Shown: positions 39,194-49,575 of the stretch, one piece after another
Layout: every line of letters starts with the position of its first letter
Numbering within the stretch: the stretch's first letter is position 1
NCBI RefSeq assembly: GCF_900115715.1
Contig: NZ_FOXM01000005.1
Span: 1 to 64,000 of the forward strand
Length of the DNA stretch: 64,000 bases
From: Geopseudomonas sagittaria
Lineage (GTDB): Bacteria; Pseudomonadota; Gammaproteobacteria; Pseudomonadales; Pseudomonadaceae
Direction: 5' to 3'
The notes under the pieces: generated by a model
What the model was told of the DNA's origin: nothing
The model's input: only the letters and a program-made list of their open reading frames with translations
The model's database searches: none
Position numbers and translations under genes: made by a program

Positions 39194-40020
39194 GCCAAGC
39201 CATGAACCATCCGCTGCTGGCGGGCGTGGTCGACCTGGTGCAGCAGGCCGGTGCCGCGACCCTGCCGTTCTGGCGCGCCGACGTGGCGATCGAGCTCAAG
39301 GCCGACGCCTCGCCGGTCACCGCCGCCGATCTGGCCGCCCATCACCTGCTCGCCGCTGGTCTGGCGCAGCTGGCCCCCGACATTCCGCTGCTGTCCGAGG
39401 AGGACTGCGAGATCGGCCTGGCGGTGCGCCAGCACTGGTCGCGCTGGTGGCTGGTCGATCCGCTGGACGGCACCAAGGAATTCATCGCCGGCAGCGAGGA
39501 ATTCACCGTCAACGTGGCGCTGATCGAGCGGGGCAGGGTGGTGTTCGGCGTGGTCGGCGTGCCGGCGCGCGACCTGTGCTTCTACGGCGGTGCGGGCCTG
39601 GGTGCCTGGCGGCTGGCGGACGGCGCGGCCGCGCCGATCAGCGTGCGCATCGCGCCGGCGGAGGCCTTCACCGTGGTCGCCAGCCGTCGCCACTCCAGTG
39701 CGGCGCAGGAGCGTCTGCTCAACGGCCTGAGCGAGCGCTTCGGCGACCTCAGCCTGTCCAGCGTCGGCAGTTCGCTGAAGTTCTGCCTGCTCGCCGAAGG
39801 CGCCGCCGACTGCTATCCGCGCCTGGCGCCCACCTCGCAGTGGGACACCGCAGCGGCGCAGGGCGTGCTGGAAGGGGCCGGCGGCGAGATTCTCGACCTG
39901 CGCGGTCAGCCGCTGGACTACCCGGCGCGCGAGAGCTTCCTCAATCCGCACTTCCTCGCCCTGCCGCAGGCGGCGGAGTGGCGCGAGGAACTGCTGCAGC
40001 TGGCCCTGGCGCTGGACTGA
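39190..40020 (+). CDS. cysQ: CysQ: 3'(2'),5'-bisphosphate nucleotidase
   Basis: Li-sensitive Mg phosphatase hydrolysing 3'-phosphoadenosine 5'-phosphate, the by-product of sulfate reduction. The 276 residues show the inositol-monophosphatase-family motifs SEEDC, DPLDGTKEFI and a downstream WDTAAAQGVLEGAGG. Start is GTG 39190 within the nudE stop overlap; ATG 39202 is an alternative. A REP-like element follows 25 bases after the stop. Confidence 0.93.
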   Translation: MSQAMNHPLLAGVVDLVQQAGAATLPFWRADVAIELKADASPVTAADLAAHHLLAAGLAQLAPDIPLLSEEDCEIGLAVRQHWSRWWLVDPLDGTKEFIAGSEEFTVNVALIERGRVVFGVVGVPARDLCFYGGAGLGAWRLADGAAAPISVRIAPAEAFTVVASRRHSSAAQERLLNGLSERFGDLSLSSVGSSLKFCLLAEGAADCYPRLAPTSQWDTAAAQGVLEGAGGEILDLRGQPLDYPARESFLNPHFLALPQAAEWREELLQLALALD

Positions 40021-40044
40021 GGCCTGCCACCCCGGGCGAGTTTC

Positions 40045-40091
40045 TGTAGGAGGCGCGCCCTCGCGGCGATGCGGGCCGCAGGCCCGCCAGA
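40045..40091. repeat. REP-like element
   Basis: TGTAGGAGGCGCGCCCTCGC followed by an inner GCGGGCCgcaGGCCCGC palindrome matches one half of the 106-base unit family. It lies between convergent cysQ and the thioesterase gene. Confidence 0.75.
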
Positions 40092-40148
40092 AAGCCCGAG
40101 CATCGCCTTGGGTTCGCTCCTCCCCCAGGTCTGCGCAACGCGGCACAG

Positions 40149-40601
40149 TCACTTGTGCAGCACGTACTCCCCGTGCAGGTGCACGGCGTCGGCACCGCTC
40201 GGCGCGGGGATGCGGATGTCCAGGTACAGGCGCGCGCGGCCGCGGCGTCGGTACAGGGTTTCGAACTTCTTCCAGTCCTCCTCGCTTGGCGGCGTGCAGA
40301 CGGCCACGGCCTCCTCGACCACCGGCAGCGGATAGTCGATCTCCCCGCCCTTGATCACGATATGCCCGTCGTCGATGCCGGCCTCGCGCAGGCGCAGGGT
40401 CAGCCAGCCCCAGCCGGCCAGCACGCTGAGGCTGTACAGGCTGCCGCCGAACATGCTGCCGGTGTGGTTGACGTTGGGCGCCAGCGGCATGGCCAGGCGC
40501 AGCTCGTGGTTGTCCCAGCCGGCCACGCGCAGCTGCATGGCGCGGGTCAGCGGGATGTCGTGATGGAGGAGGTTTTCCAGGTACTGACAGTCGGTATTCA
40601 T
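40149..40601 (-). CDS. YiiD C-terminal-type thioesterase
   Basis: Hotdog-fold protein of the YiiD_C family, a putative thioesterase with no known substrate. The 150-residue product shows NVNHTGSMFGGSLYSLSVLAGWG, the family's signature segment, in which the glycine-rich turn shapes the active site. ATG 40601 is preceded by a purine-rich stretch. It converges with cysQ and is divergent from the BON-domain gene. Confidence 0.82.
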   Translation of the reverse strand: MNTDCQYLENLLHHDIPLTRAMQLRVAGWDNHELRLAMPLAPNVNHTGSMFGGSLYSLSVLAGWGWLTLRLREAGIDDGHIVIKGGEIDYPLPVVEEAVAVCTPPSEEDWKKFETLYRRRGRARLYLDIRIPAPSGADAVHLHGEYVLHK

Positions 40602-40860
40602 GTCCGGGAGTGTCCAGATGGGCTGACAACAGGGTGCTCCATGATCCGGCGTCGCGCCACCCTGTGCAATCGAGGCGGGGGATGCGCGGCGCTGCGACCG
40701 GTCACCAGACCGTCTGGCGCCTTCCCCGTGCGTCTCGGCGAGAGCGGGCTATATTGAGTTGTTGCCCGTGCCTGCATTCGGCGCGCCGGCAAGCCCGATG
40801 CGGTTGCTGTCGCGGGGAAGATGCAGGAGGGCTGAGCGTCCCCCCCGGGAGGTACTCGTC

Positions 40861-41238
40861 ATGAAAATGCACTCCTTCAATCAGTACTCGCACGACCTGG
40901 GAATGGCGGTTCACGATCTGTGGCTCACCACCAAGGTCAAGTCCGCCCTGGAAATGGCCAAGGCGACCCGCGGCCAGCATATCCACGTGAAGACCCACGC
41001 GGGCGTGGTAACCCTGAGCGGCCAAGTTGAGAGTCACCGCCTGTGCGAGCAGGCCATCGAGTTGGTTCGTGCGGTGCATGGTGTCGTCGAGGTGGATGCC
41101 CAAGGCCTGGAGACCTGGATGGTCGCGCCCGGCCATCAGCCAGAAGCGCCCAATGCCGAGGAAAGCGCCGACCACGAGGCCCAAATCGCCAGGCGCCGGG
41201 AACGGATCCAGGGGCCTCATGGTGGCGACACACCCTGA
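40861..41238 (+). CDS. BON-domain protein, cytoplasmic-looking
   Basis: A single BON domain (about 20-90) with TTKVKSALEMAK, IHVKTHAGVVTLSGQVESH and VRAVHGVVEV gives a 125-residue product. BON domains usually act at membranes or in phospholipid and osmotic stress proteins, yet no signal peptide is visible here. GGGAGG precedes ATG 40861. The C-terminal 35 residues are charged and probably disordered. A terminator shared with metK follows. Confidence 0.8.
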   Translation: MKMHSFNQYSHDLGMAVHDLWLTTKVKSALEMAKATRGQHIHVKTHAGVVTLSGQVESHRLCEQAIELVRAVHGVVEVDAQGLETWMVAPGHQPEAPNAEESADHEAQIARRRERIQGPHGGDTP

Positions 41239-41254
41239 TGAACACACCCTGATG

Positions 41255-41289
41255 AAAAAAGCCCCGCCAGCATGCGCTGGCGGGGCTTT
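41255..41289. terminator. Bidirectional terminator between BON gene and metK
   Basis: GCCCCGCCAGC (41261-41271) pairs with GCTGGCGGGGC (41276-41286) around ATGC, with A6 on the left and T3 on the right. Just before it, ACACCCTGATGAA is duplicated in tandem. Confidence 0.92.
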
Positions 41290-41307
41290 CGTTACTGCGG
41301 CGGGCGC

Positions 41308-42498
<1,191 letters not shown>

Positions 42499-42557
42499 CA
42501 ATCGGTTCCTGTTATTACCGGTGGGTGAGTCGGCCTCGCGGCCGTGTCATACAGCAT

Positions 42558-43562
42558 TCAATGCATCAGGGTAGTGCGGGTGGCCACTTCGGGCTTGGCG
42601 AAGTGGCGCACCTGAATCTGGAAACCGTTGCGCAGGCCCAGGTACAGGCTTTCGCCTGCCGTCAGCCCGGCGTCTTCCGCCCAGCGGGCCAGCTCGTCCT
42701 GGTCGAAACCCAGCCAGACATCGCCGCAGGCCTCGCGAGCCCAGCTCTGGTGGTGGCTGCACAGCTCGGTGAGCAGCAGGCTGCCGCCCGGGTTGACCAG
42801 GCGCGCCAGCTGGCGCATCGCCGCGGCCGGATCGGCGAAGTGGTGCAGGACCATGTTCAGCACCACGCAATCGGCCGGTGCCTCTGCGTCATGCAGGGCA
42901 TCGGCCAGCTTCAGCTCGACGTTGCCCAGGCCCTCGGCGCTGCAGCGCTGGCGGGCCAGCTCGAGCATCGCCGGGCTGCTGTCCAGCGCGCTGACCCGGG
43001 CGAAGCGCCGCGCCAGTTCGGGCAGGAAGGCGCCGTCGCCGGGACCGACCTCCAGCGCCGTGGCGCTGGCGGGCAAGTGCAGGGCGTCGAGCAGGGTCAG
43101 CAGGCTGTCGCGGTACTGCGCCAGCCCGGCGATCAGGTCCTGCTGGGCGCGGAACTTCTCCAGGGTGCGGGCGAAGAAGTCGCGCGCCGCCGCCGAACGC
43201 TGCGCCTGTACCTCGGCGATGCGCGCCTGCACCTCGGTCGGCAGGTGCAGGGCGTCGACCTCGTCGAGCAGCGCGGCATGCAGCGCGCCGCCGGTCTGCT
43301 CGCTCTGCGCCAGGGCGCGGCGGTAGAAGATCGCGTTGCCTTCGCGGCGCGTCGAGACCAGTCCGGCCTGGGCCAGCACCTTGAGGTGGTGGCTCATCCC
43401 CGACTGGCGCATGGCGAAGATCTGCGCCAGCTCCAGCACGCCGAACGAATCGCTGGCCAGCACGCGCAGCACGTTGAGGCGCAGCGGGTCGCCGCCGGCC
43501 TTGCACAGGGCGGCCAGTTCGTCGCTGGGATCGTGGCGGAGTGAGGGCAGGCGCAGGCTCAT
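42558..43562 (-). CDS. ArsR-family regulator fused to a SAM methyltransferase domain (SahR-like)
   Basis: Predicted transcription regulator of methionine and SAM metabolism. From ATG 43562 the 334 residues contain an ArsR winged helix (about 10-100, with VLELAQIFAMRQSGMSHHLK and a wing with REGNAIFYRR) and a class I methyltransferase domain (about 160-315, with ALEVGPGDGAFLPEL as the SAM loop and DCVVLNMVLHHF). The methyltransferase fold may sense SAM or S-adenosylhomocysteine rather than catalyse. It precedes metK on the same strand and faces tkt; a matching palindrome lies 46 bases upstream. The SahR comparison rests on memory of that family. Confidence 0.82.
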   Translation of the reverse strand: MSLRLPSLRHDPSDELAALCKAGGDPLRLNVLRVLASDSFGVLELAQIFAMRQSGMSHHLKVLAQAGLVSTRREGNAIFYRRALAQSEQTGGALHAALLDEVDALHLPTEVQARIAEVQAQRSAAARDFFARTLEKFRAQQDLIAGLAQYRDSLLTLLDALHLPASATALEVGPGDGAFLPELARRFARVSALDSSPAMLELARQRCSAEGLGNVELKLADALHDAEAPADCVVLNMVLHHFADPAAAMRQLARLVNPGGSLLLTELCSHHQSWAREACGDVWLGFDQDELARWAEDAGLTAGESLYLGLRNGFQIQVRHFAKPEVATRTTLMH

Positions 43563-43608
43563 AAGGCGGCGAAGTCTAGTCGTCGCGGCGACGGGCTGCA
43601 ACTTCTGC

Positions 43609-43624
43609 ATCAAAAAGTTTTGAT
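43609..43624. promoter_or_regulatory. Candidate ArsR-type operator upstream of the metK operon
   Basis: ATCAAAAAGTTTTGAT is a 16-base inverted repeat with one central mismatch, placed between divergent sahR-like/metK and tkt. Its arms fit the AT-rich operators typical of ArsR proteins. Confidence 0.6.
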
Positions 43625-43796
43625 ATTGCCGGCCGGGCGACCGCTGTGGATGGCCCGGCTCCGGCGCGGGAGCCTGCGGGTGACGGCGCCTGCCGGCGGC
43701 CAATTCGCCCGCTGCGACCATCTGTGATTGCCGGTTCCCCTCCGGCTGGGCGAAAATGGCCGCCTTTTTCGACCAGCCCCCCGCAGGAGACCAGCG

Positions 43797-45797
43797 ATGC
43801 CCAGCCGTCGTGACCGAGCCAATGCCATTCGTGCCCTCAGCATGGATGCCGTGCAGAAAGCCAACAGCGGCCACCCGGGCGCGCCCATGGGCATGGCCGA
43901 CATCGCCGAAGTCCTCTGGCGCGATTTCCTCCAGCACAACCCGAGCAATCCGCAGTGGGCCGACCGCGACCGCTTCGTGCTGTCCAACGGCCACGGCTCG
44001 ATGCTGATCTACTCGCTGCTGCACCTCTCCGGCTACGACCTGGGCATCGACGACCTCAAGCAGTTCCGCCAGCTGCACAGCCGCACCCCGGGCCACCCGG
44101 AATACGGCTACACCCCGGGCGTGGAAACCACCACCGGCCCGCTCGGCCAGGGCGTCGCCAACGCGGTCGGCTTCGCCATCGCCGAGAAGGTGCTGGGCGC
44201 GCAGTTCAACCGTCCCGGCCACGCCATCGTCGACCACTTCACCTACGCCTTCCTCGGCGACGGCTGCATGATGGAAGGCATCAGCCACGAAGTCTGCTCG
44301 CTGGCCGGCACCCTGGGCCTCGGCAAACTGGTCGCCTTCTACGACGACAACGGCATCTCCATCGACGGCGAGGTCGAGGGCTGGTTCACCGACGACACCC
44401 CGGCGCGCTTCGAGGCCTACGGCTGGCAGGTGATCCGCAACGTCGACGGCCATGACGCCGACGAGATCAAGACCGCCATCCAGACCGCCCGCGCCGAAAC
44501 CGCGCGGCCGACCCTGATCTGCTGCAAGACCACCATCGGCTTCGGTTCGCCGAACAAGGCCGGCAAGGAAGAGTGCCACGGCGCGCCGCTGGGTGCCGAC
44601 GAGATCGCCGCCACCCGCGCCCAGCTCGGCTGGAACCACGCGCCGTTCGAGATCCCCGCCGACATCTATGCCGAGTGGGACGCCAAGGAAGCCGGCGCCG
44701 CCAGGGAAGCCGCCTGGAACGAGCGCTTCGCCGCCTACGCCGCCGAGTTCCCCGAGCTGGCCGCCGAGTTCCAGCGCCGCATCGCCGGCAAGCTGCCGGC
44801 CGACTTCGCCGAGAAGGCCGCCGCCTACGTCGCCGAGATCGCCGCCAAGGGCGAGACCATCGCCAGCCGCAAGGCCAGCCAGAACGCGCTGAACGCCTTC
44901 GGCCCGCTGCTGCCGGAGTTCCTCGGCGGCTCGGCGGATCTCGCCGGCTCCAACCTGACCCTGTGGAAGGGCTGCCAGAGCCTCACCCACAACGACGCCT
45001 CCGGCAACTACCTGCACTACGGCGTGCGCGAGTTCGGCATGAGCGCGATCATGAACGGCGTCGCCCTGCACGGCGGCTTCATTCCCTACGGCGCGACCTT
45101 CCTGATCTTCATGGAATACGCGCGCAACGCGGTGCGCATGTCGGCGCTGATGAAGCAGCGCGTGCTCTACGTGTTCACCCACGACTCCATCGGCCTGGGC
45201 GAAGACGGCCCGACCCACCAGCCGATCGAGCAGCTGGCCAGCCTGCGCGGCACGCCGAACCTCGACACCTGGCGTCCGTGCGACGCGGTCGAGTCCGCGG
45301 TGGCCTGGAAGTACGCCATCGAGCGCAACGACGGCCCGAGCGCGCTGATCTTCAGCCGCCAGAACCTGCCGCACCAGGCGCGCGACGCCCAGCAGCTGGC
45401 CGACGTGGCCCGCGGCGGCTACGTGCTCAAGGACTGCGCCGGCGAGCCGGAGCTGATCCTGATCGCCACCGGTTCGGAAGTCGGCCTGGCCGTGCAGGCC
45501 TTCGACGCGCTGACCGCCCAGGGCCGCAAGGTGCGCGTGGTGTCGATGCCGTCGACCAGCGTGTTCGACCAGCAGGACGCCGCCTACAAGCAGGCCGTGC
45601 TGCCGGTGCAGGTCGGTGCGCGCATCGCCATCGAGGCTGCGCATGCCGACTTCTGGTACAAGTACGTCGGCCTGGAAGGCCGCATCATCGGCATGACCAC
45701 CTTCGGCGAATCGGCGCCGGCGGCGCAGCTGTTCGAGGAATTCGGTTTCACCCTCGACAACGTGCTGAGCACTGCCGAGGAGCTGCTGGACGTCTGA
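43797..45797 (+). CDS. tktA: Transketolase
   Basis: Thiamine-diphosphate enzyme of the pentose phosphate pathway. From ATG 43797 (AGGAGA at 43785-43790) the product is 666 residues, normal for bacterial transketolase, starting [20 protein letters not shown]. ThDP-binding elements include [18 protein letters not shown], and the substrate loop has the conserved [19 protein letters not shown]. It opens the rightward run tktA-epd-pgk-fba. Confidence 0.96.
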   Translation: MPSRRDRANAIRALSMDAVQKANSGHPGAPMGMADIAEVLWRDFLQHNPSNPQWADRDRFVLSNGHGSMLIYSLLHLSGYDLGIDDLKQFRQLHSRTPGHPEYGYTPGVETTTGPLGQGVANAVGFAIAEKVLGAQFNRPGHAIVDHFTYAFLGDGCMMEGISHEVCSLAGTLGLGKLVAFYDDNGISIDGEVEGWFTDDTPARFEAYGWQVIRNVDGHDADEIKTAIQTARAETARPTLICCKTTIGFGSPNKAGKEECHGAPLGADEIAATRAQLGWNHAPFEIPADIYAEWDAKEAGAAREAAWNERFAAYAAEFPELAAEFQRRIAGKLPADFAEKAAAYVAEIAAKGETIASRKASQNALNAFGPLLPEFLGGSADLAGSNLTLWKGCQSLTHNDASGNYLHYGVREFGMSAIMNGVALHGGFIPYGATFLIFMEYARNAVRMSALMKQRVLYVFTHDSIGLGEDGPTHQPIEQLASLRGTPNLDTWRPCDAVESAVAWKYAIERNDGPSALIFSRQNLPHQARDAQQLADVARGGYVLKDCAGEPELILIATGSEVGLAVQAFDALTAQGRKVRVVSMPSTSVFDQQDAAYKQAVLPVQVGARIAIEAAHADFWYKYVGLEGRIIGMTTFGESAPAAQLFEEFGFTLDNVLSTAEELLDV

Positions 45798-45812
45798 CGT
45801 CCAGCCATGACC

Positions 45813-45887
45813 GTAGGATGGGTTGAGCGCAGCGATACCCATCACGCGCCCGATGGGTTACGCCGCTGTGCGGCTAACCCATCCTAC
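45813..45887. repeat. GTAGGATGGGTT palindromic repeat
   Basis: GTAGGATGGGTT (45813-45824) pairs with AACCCATCCTAC (45876-45887), with CCCATCACGCGCCCGATGGG inside. Such GTAGGATGGG elements are dispersed between genes in many proteobacterial genomes. It occupies most of the tkt-epd gap. Confidence 0.8.
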
Positions 45888-45916
45888 GTTCTGGCTCCCC
45901 CGACTGAAGAGATCCC

Positions 45917-46963
45917 ATGCCCAACCGTCCCTACAAAGTCGCCCTCAACGGCTACGGCCGCATCGGCCGTTGCGTGCTGCGTGCCCTCTACGAGCGCGGC
46001 GCGGATGCCGGGCTGGAGATAGTCGCGCTCAACGACCTGGCCGATCAGGCCAGCATCGAGTACCTGACCCGCTTCGACTCCACCCACGGCCGCTTTCCCG
46101 GCGAGGTGAAGGTGGCCGGCGACTGCCTGCACCTCAACGGCGACTGCGTGAAGGTGCTGCGCCAGGCGACCCCGGAGGGCATCGACTGGGCCGCGCTGGA
46201 CGTCGATCTGGTGCTGGAATGCACCGGCGTCTACCACACCCGTGCCGATGCCGAGCGCTTCCTGGCCGCCGGCGCGCCGCGGGTGCTGTTCTCCCAGCCG
46301 ATGGCCAGCGAGCACGACGTCGACGCCACCATCGTCTACGGCGTCAACCAGGCCAGCCTCCGCGGTACCGAGCGCCTGCTGTCCAACGCCTCCTGCACCA
46401 CCAACTGCAGCGTGCCGCTGCTCAAGGTGCTCGATGAGGCCATCGGCCTCGACTACGTGACCATCACCACCATCCACTCGGCGATGAACGACCAGCCGGT
46501 GATCGACGCCTACCACCACGAGGACCTGCGCCGCACCCGCTCGGCGTTCCAGTCGGTGATCCCGGTGTCCACCGGCCTGGCCCGCGGCATCGAGCGCCTG
46601 CTCCCGGAACTCTCCGGGCGGGTCAAGGCCAAGGCAGTGCGTGTGCCGACGGTCAACGTGTCGTGCCTGGACATCACCCTGCAGACCTCCCGCGACACCT
46701 CGGCCGCCGAGATCAACCGGGTGCTGCGCGAGGCGGCCGAGAGCGGCCCGCTCAAGGGCCTGCTCGACTACACCGAGCTGCCCCACGCCAGCTGCGACTT
46801 CAATCACGACCCCCATTCCGCCATCGTCGACGGCAGCCAGACCCTGGTGTCCGGCCCGCGCCTGGTCAACCTGCTGGCCTGGTTCGACAACGAATGGGGT
46901 TTTGCCAACCGTATGCTCGACGTCGCCGGCCACTGGCTGGACGTCGCGGCTGCCAACCGATAA
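45917..46963 (+). CDS. epd: D-erythrose-4-phosphate dehydrogenase
   Basis: NAD enzyme that starts pyridoxal phosphate synthesis by oxidising erythrose 4-phosphate. The 348-residue protein is GAPDH-like with NGYGRIGR near the N terminus, nucleophile C160 in SNASCTTNC and the general-base histidine in [13 protein letters not shown]. Asn and Met residues in IHSAMNDQP, rather than the GAPDH pattern, and the position before pgk support Epd over GapA. Expression may be shared with pgk, 28 bases downstream. Confidence 0.9.
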   Translation: MPNRPYKVALNGYGRIGRCVLRALYERGADAGLEIVALNDLADQASIEYLTRFDSTHGRFPGEVKVAGDCLHLNGDCVKVLRQATPEGIDWAALDVDLVLECTGVYHTRADAERFLAAGAPRVLFSQPMASEHDVDATIVYGVNQASLRGTERLLSNASCTTNCSVPLLKVLDEAIGLDYVTITTIHSAMNDQPVIDAYHHEDLRRTRSAFQSVIPVSTGLARGIERLLPELSGRVKAKAVRVPTVNVSCLDITLQTSRDTSAAEINRVLREAAESGPLKGLLDYTELPHASCDFNHDPHSAIVDGSQTLVSGPRLVNLLAWFDNEWGFANRMLDVAGHWLDVAAANR

Positions 46964-46991
46964 CAACTGCCTCCTGAAGGACTCGACCATC

Positions 46992-48167
46992 ATGACCACG
47001 CCTGTTGTAAAAGTCGCGAAGATGACCGACCTCGACCTCGCCGGTAAGCGCGTGCTGATCCGCGAAGACCTCAACGTCCCGGTGAAGGACGGCGTGGTGA
47101 AGAGCGACGCGCGCATCCTCGCCTCGTTGCCGACCATCAAGCTGGCGCTGGAGAAGGGCGCCGCGGTGATGGTCTGCTCGCACCTGGGCCGTCCGACCGA
47201 GGGCGAGTTCTCCGCCGAGAACAGCCTCAAGCCGGTCGCCGAGTACCTGAGCAAGGCCCTCGGCTGCGACGTGCCGCTGGTCGCCGACTACCTGGGTGGC
47301 CTCGACGTGCAGCCGGGCCAGGTCGTCTTGTTCGAGAACGTGCGCTTCAACAAGGGCGAGAAGAAGAACAGCGATGAGCTGGCGCAGCAGTACGCCGCGC
47401 TGTGCGACGTGTTCGTCATGGACGCCTTCGGCACCGCCCACCGCGCCGAGGGCTCGACCCACGGCGTGGCCAAGTTCGCCAAGGTCGCCGCCGCCGGCCC
47501 GCTGCTGGCCGCCGAGCTGGACGCGCTGGGCAAGGCGCTGGGCAACCCGGCGCGGCCGATGGTGGCCATCGTCGCCGGCTCCAAGGTGTCGACCAAGCTC
47601 GACGTGCTGACCTCGCTGGCCGACATCTGCGACCAGCTGATCGTTGGCGGCGGCATCGCCAACACCTTCCTCGCCGCCGCCGGCTACAAGGTCGGCAAGT
47701 CGCTGTGCGAGGCCGACCTGCTGGATACCGCCCGCGCCATCGCCGCCAAGGTCGCCGTGCCGCTGCCGGTCGACGTGGTGGTGGCCAAGGAGTTCGCCGA
47801 ATCCGCTGCAGCCACCGTCAAGCTGATCGCCGACGTGGCCGACGACGACATGATCCTCGACATCGGCCCGCAGACCGCGGCGATGTTCGGCGAGATGCTC
47901 AAGGCGTCGAAGACCATCCTGTGGAACGGCCCGGTCGGCGTGTTCGAGTTCGACCAGTTCGGCAACGGCACCAAGGCGCTGGCCCAGGCCATCGCCGCCA
48001 GCGACGCCTTCTCCATCGCCGGCGGCGGCGACACCCTGGCGGCCATCGACAAGTACGGCGTAGCCGAGCAGATCTCCTATATTTCCACCGGCGGCGGCGC
48101 CTTCCTCGAGTTCGTCGAGGGCAAGGTCCTGCCGGCTGTGGCGGTACTGGAAGAGCGCGCCAAGTGA
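46992..48167 (+). CDS. pgk: Phosphoglycerate kinase
   Basis: Glycolytic and gluconeogenic kinase. From ATG 46992 the protein has 391 residues with [56 protein letters not shown] and the C-terminal GGGDTLAA, all family motifs. TCCTGAAGGA-type purines precede the start. It sits between epd and fba, the conserved gammaproteobacterial order. Confidence 0.96.
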   Translation: MTTPVVKVAKMTDLDLAGKRVLIREDLNVPVKDGVVKSDARILASLPTIKLALEKGAAVMVCSHLGRPTEGEFSAENSLKPVAEYLSKALGCDVPLVADYLGGLDVQPGQVVLFENVRFNKGEKKNSDELAQQYAALCDVFVMDAFGTAHRAEGSTHGVAKFAKVAAAGPLLAAELDALGKALGNPARPMVAIVAGSKVSTKLDVLTSLADICDQLIVGGGIANTFLAAAGYKVGKSLCEADLLDTARAIAAKVAVPLPVDVVVAKEFAESAAATVKLIADVADDDMILDIGPQTAAMFGEMLKASKTILWNGPVGVFEFDQFGNGTKALAQAIAASDAFSIAGGGDTLAAIDKYGVAEQISYISTGGGAFLEFVEGKVLPAVAVLEERAK

Positions 48168-48173
48168 TGTTCT

Positions 48174-48196
48174 CCCCTCTCCCGCGGGGGAGGGGC
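48174..48196. repeat. CTCTCCC half repeat after pgk
   Basis: CCCCTCTCCCgcGGGGGAGGGG is a short hairpin of the family found at 21616 and 29972. Lying just after the pgk stop it may also reduce read-through. Confidence 0.6.
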
Positions 48197-48220
48197 CGAT
48201 CACGATGCTAGTTGCGGGCG

Positions 48221-48312
48221 GGATGTTGCAGGGCAGGACCGTCGACGCCCAGGACGGGCGTCGCCGAGCCTACAGGGACGTATTCACGGCGTGTCCTGAC
48301 CTGCAATGTCCC
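48221..48312. repeat. Structured 92-base element between pgk and fba
   Basis: The outer arms GGATGTTGCAGGGCAGGAC (48221-48239) and its complement with three mismatches (48294-48312) enclose a perfect inner hairpin GACGCCC/GGGCGTC (48244-48262). It may be an extragenic palindromic repeat or a structured leader of fba. Only one copy is in the window. Confidence 0.6.
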
Positions 48313-48404
48313 GGCCGCACACAGATAACCGACAGACTTGAACCCGGCCTGCCCCTGCGGCAGGCTGGGCAACGATCAAACGACCCTTACTGGGAGCACC
48401 ACAG

Positions 48405-49469
48405 ATGGCACTTATCAGCATGCGCCAGATGCTGGACCACGCCGCCGAATTCGGCTACGGCGTGCCGGCCTTCAACGTCAACAACCTCGAGCAGATGCGC
48501 GCCATCATGGAAGCGGCCGACAAGACCGACTCCCCGGTGATCGTCCAGGCCTCCGCCGGCGCGCGCAAGTACGCCGGTGCGCCGTTCCTGCGCCACCTGA
48601 TCCTTGCCGCCATCGAGGAATTCCCGCACATCCCGGTGTGCATGCACCAGGATCACGGCACCAGCCCGGACGTCTGCCAGCGCTCGATCCAGCTGGGCTT
48701 CAGCTCGGTGATGATGGACGGCTCGCTGCGTGAAGACGGCAAGACCCCGGCCGACTACGACTACAACGTGCGCGTGACCCAGCAGACCGTGGCGTTCGCC
48801 CACGCCTGCGGCGTGTCGGTGGAAGGCGAGCTGGGCTGCCTGGGCAGCCTGGAAACCGGCCAGGCCGGCGAGGAAGACGGCGTCGGCGCCGAGGGCACCC
48901 TCGACCACAGCCAGATGCTCACCGATCCGGAAGAGGCGGCCGCCTTCGTCAAGGCCACCCAGGTCGACGCCCTGGCCATCGCTATCGGTACCAGCCACGG
49001 CGCCTACAAGTTCACCAAGCCGCCGACCGGTGACATCCTCGCCATCGACCGCATCAAGGAAATCCACAAGCGCATCCCCAACACCCACCTGGTGATGCAT
49101 GGCTCCTCCAGCGTTCCGCAGGAGTGGCTGAAGGTGATCAACCAGTTCGGCGGCGACATCAAGGAAACCTACGGCGTGCCGGTCGAGGAGATCGTCGAGG
49201 GCATCAAGCACGGCGTGCGCAAGGTCAACATCGACACCGACCTGCGCCTGGCCTCCACCGGCGCCATGCGCCGCATGATGGCCGAGCAGCCGAGCGAGTT
49301 CGACCCGCGCAAGTTCTTCGCCAAGACCATCGAGGCCATGCGCGACATCTGCATCGCCCGCTACGAAGCCTTCGGCACCGCCGGCAACGCCTCGAAGATC
49401 AAGCCGATCTCCCTGGAAGGCATGTACCAGCGCTACGCCAAGGGCGAGCTGGCCGCCAAGGTCAACTGA
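48405..49469 (+). CDS. fba: Fructose-bisphosphate aldolase, class II
   Basis: Zn-dependent aldolase for glycolysis and, mainly in pseudomonads, gluconeogenesis. The 354-residue product begins [20 protein letters not shown] and has [13 protein letters not shown], the zinc-site segment [36 protein letters not shown] and VNIDTDLR. It belongs to the Calvin-cycle/type B subclass by these motifs. GGGAG precedes ATG 48405. A hairpin follows the stop. Confidence 0.96.
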   Translation: MALISMRQMLDHAAEFGYGVPAFNVNNLEQMRAIMEAADKTDSPVIVQASAGARKYAGAPFLRHLILAAIEEFPHIPVCMHQDHGTSPDVCQRSIQLGFSSVMMDGSLREDGKTPADYDYNVRVTQQTVAFAHACGVSVEGELGCLGSLETGQAGEEDGVGAEGTLDHSQMLTDPEEAAAFVKATQVDALAIAIGTSHGAYKFTKPPTGDILAIDRIKEIHKRIPNTHLVMHGSSSVPQEWLKVINQFGGDIKETYGVPVEEIVEGIKHGVRKVNIDTDLRLASTGAMRRMMAEQPSEFDPRKFFAKTIEAMRDICIARYEAFGTAGNASKIKPISLEGMYQRYAKGELAAKVN

Positions 49470-49496
49470 TCCGCCGCGTTACCCTCCAGTAGTGCC

Positions 49497-49523
49497 ACAA
49501 GGCCCGCCAAGTGCGGGCCTTGT
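49497..49523 (+). terminator. Hairpin after fba
   Basis: ACAAGGCCCGC (49497-49507) pairs with GCGGGCCTTGT (49513-49523). There is no T tract, so termination strength is uncertain. Confidence 0.6.
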
Positions 49524-49575
49524 GCTGTCTGGGGCGCGGCTCCGCTCGCGCAGGGGCGTATTCGACCGGCGCGGA

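Noticed and set aside
42558-45845. Extended minus-strand frame that would give the ArsR-methyltransferase a further 760 residues
   Set aside because: The extension is antisense to tktA and passes through the divergent promoter region. ATG 43562 gives the normal fusion length.
45917-46963. Glyceraldehyde-3-phosphate dehydrogenase
   Set aside because: The fold and catalytic cysteine are shared, but the placement between tkt and pgk and the substrate-loop residues favour Epd. Certainty would need a tree.
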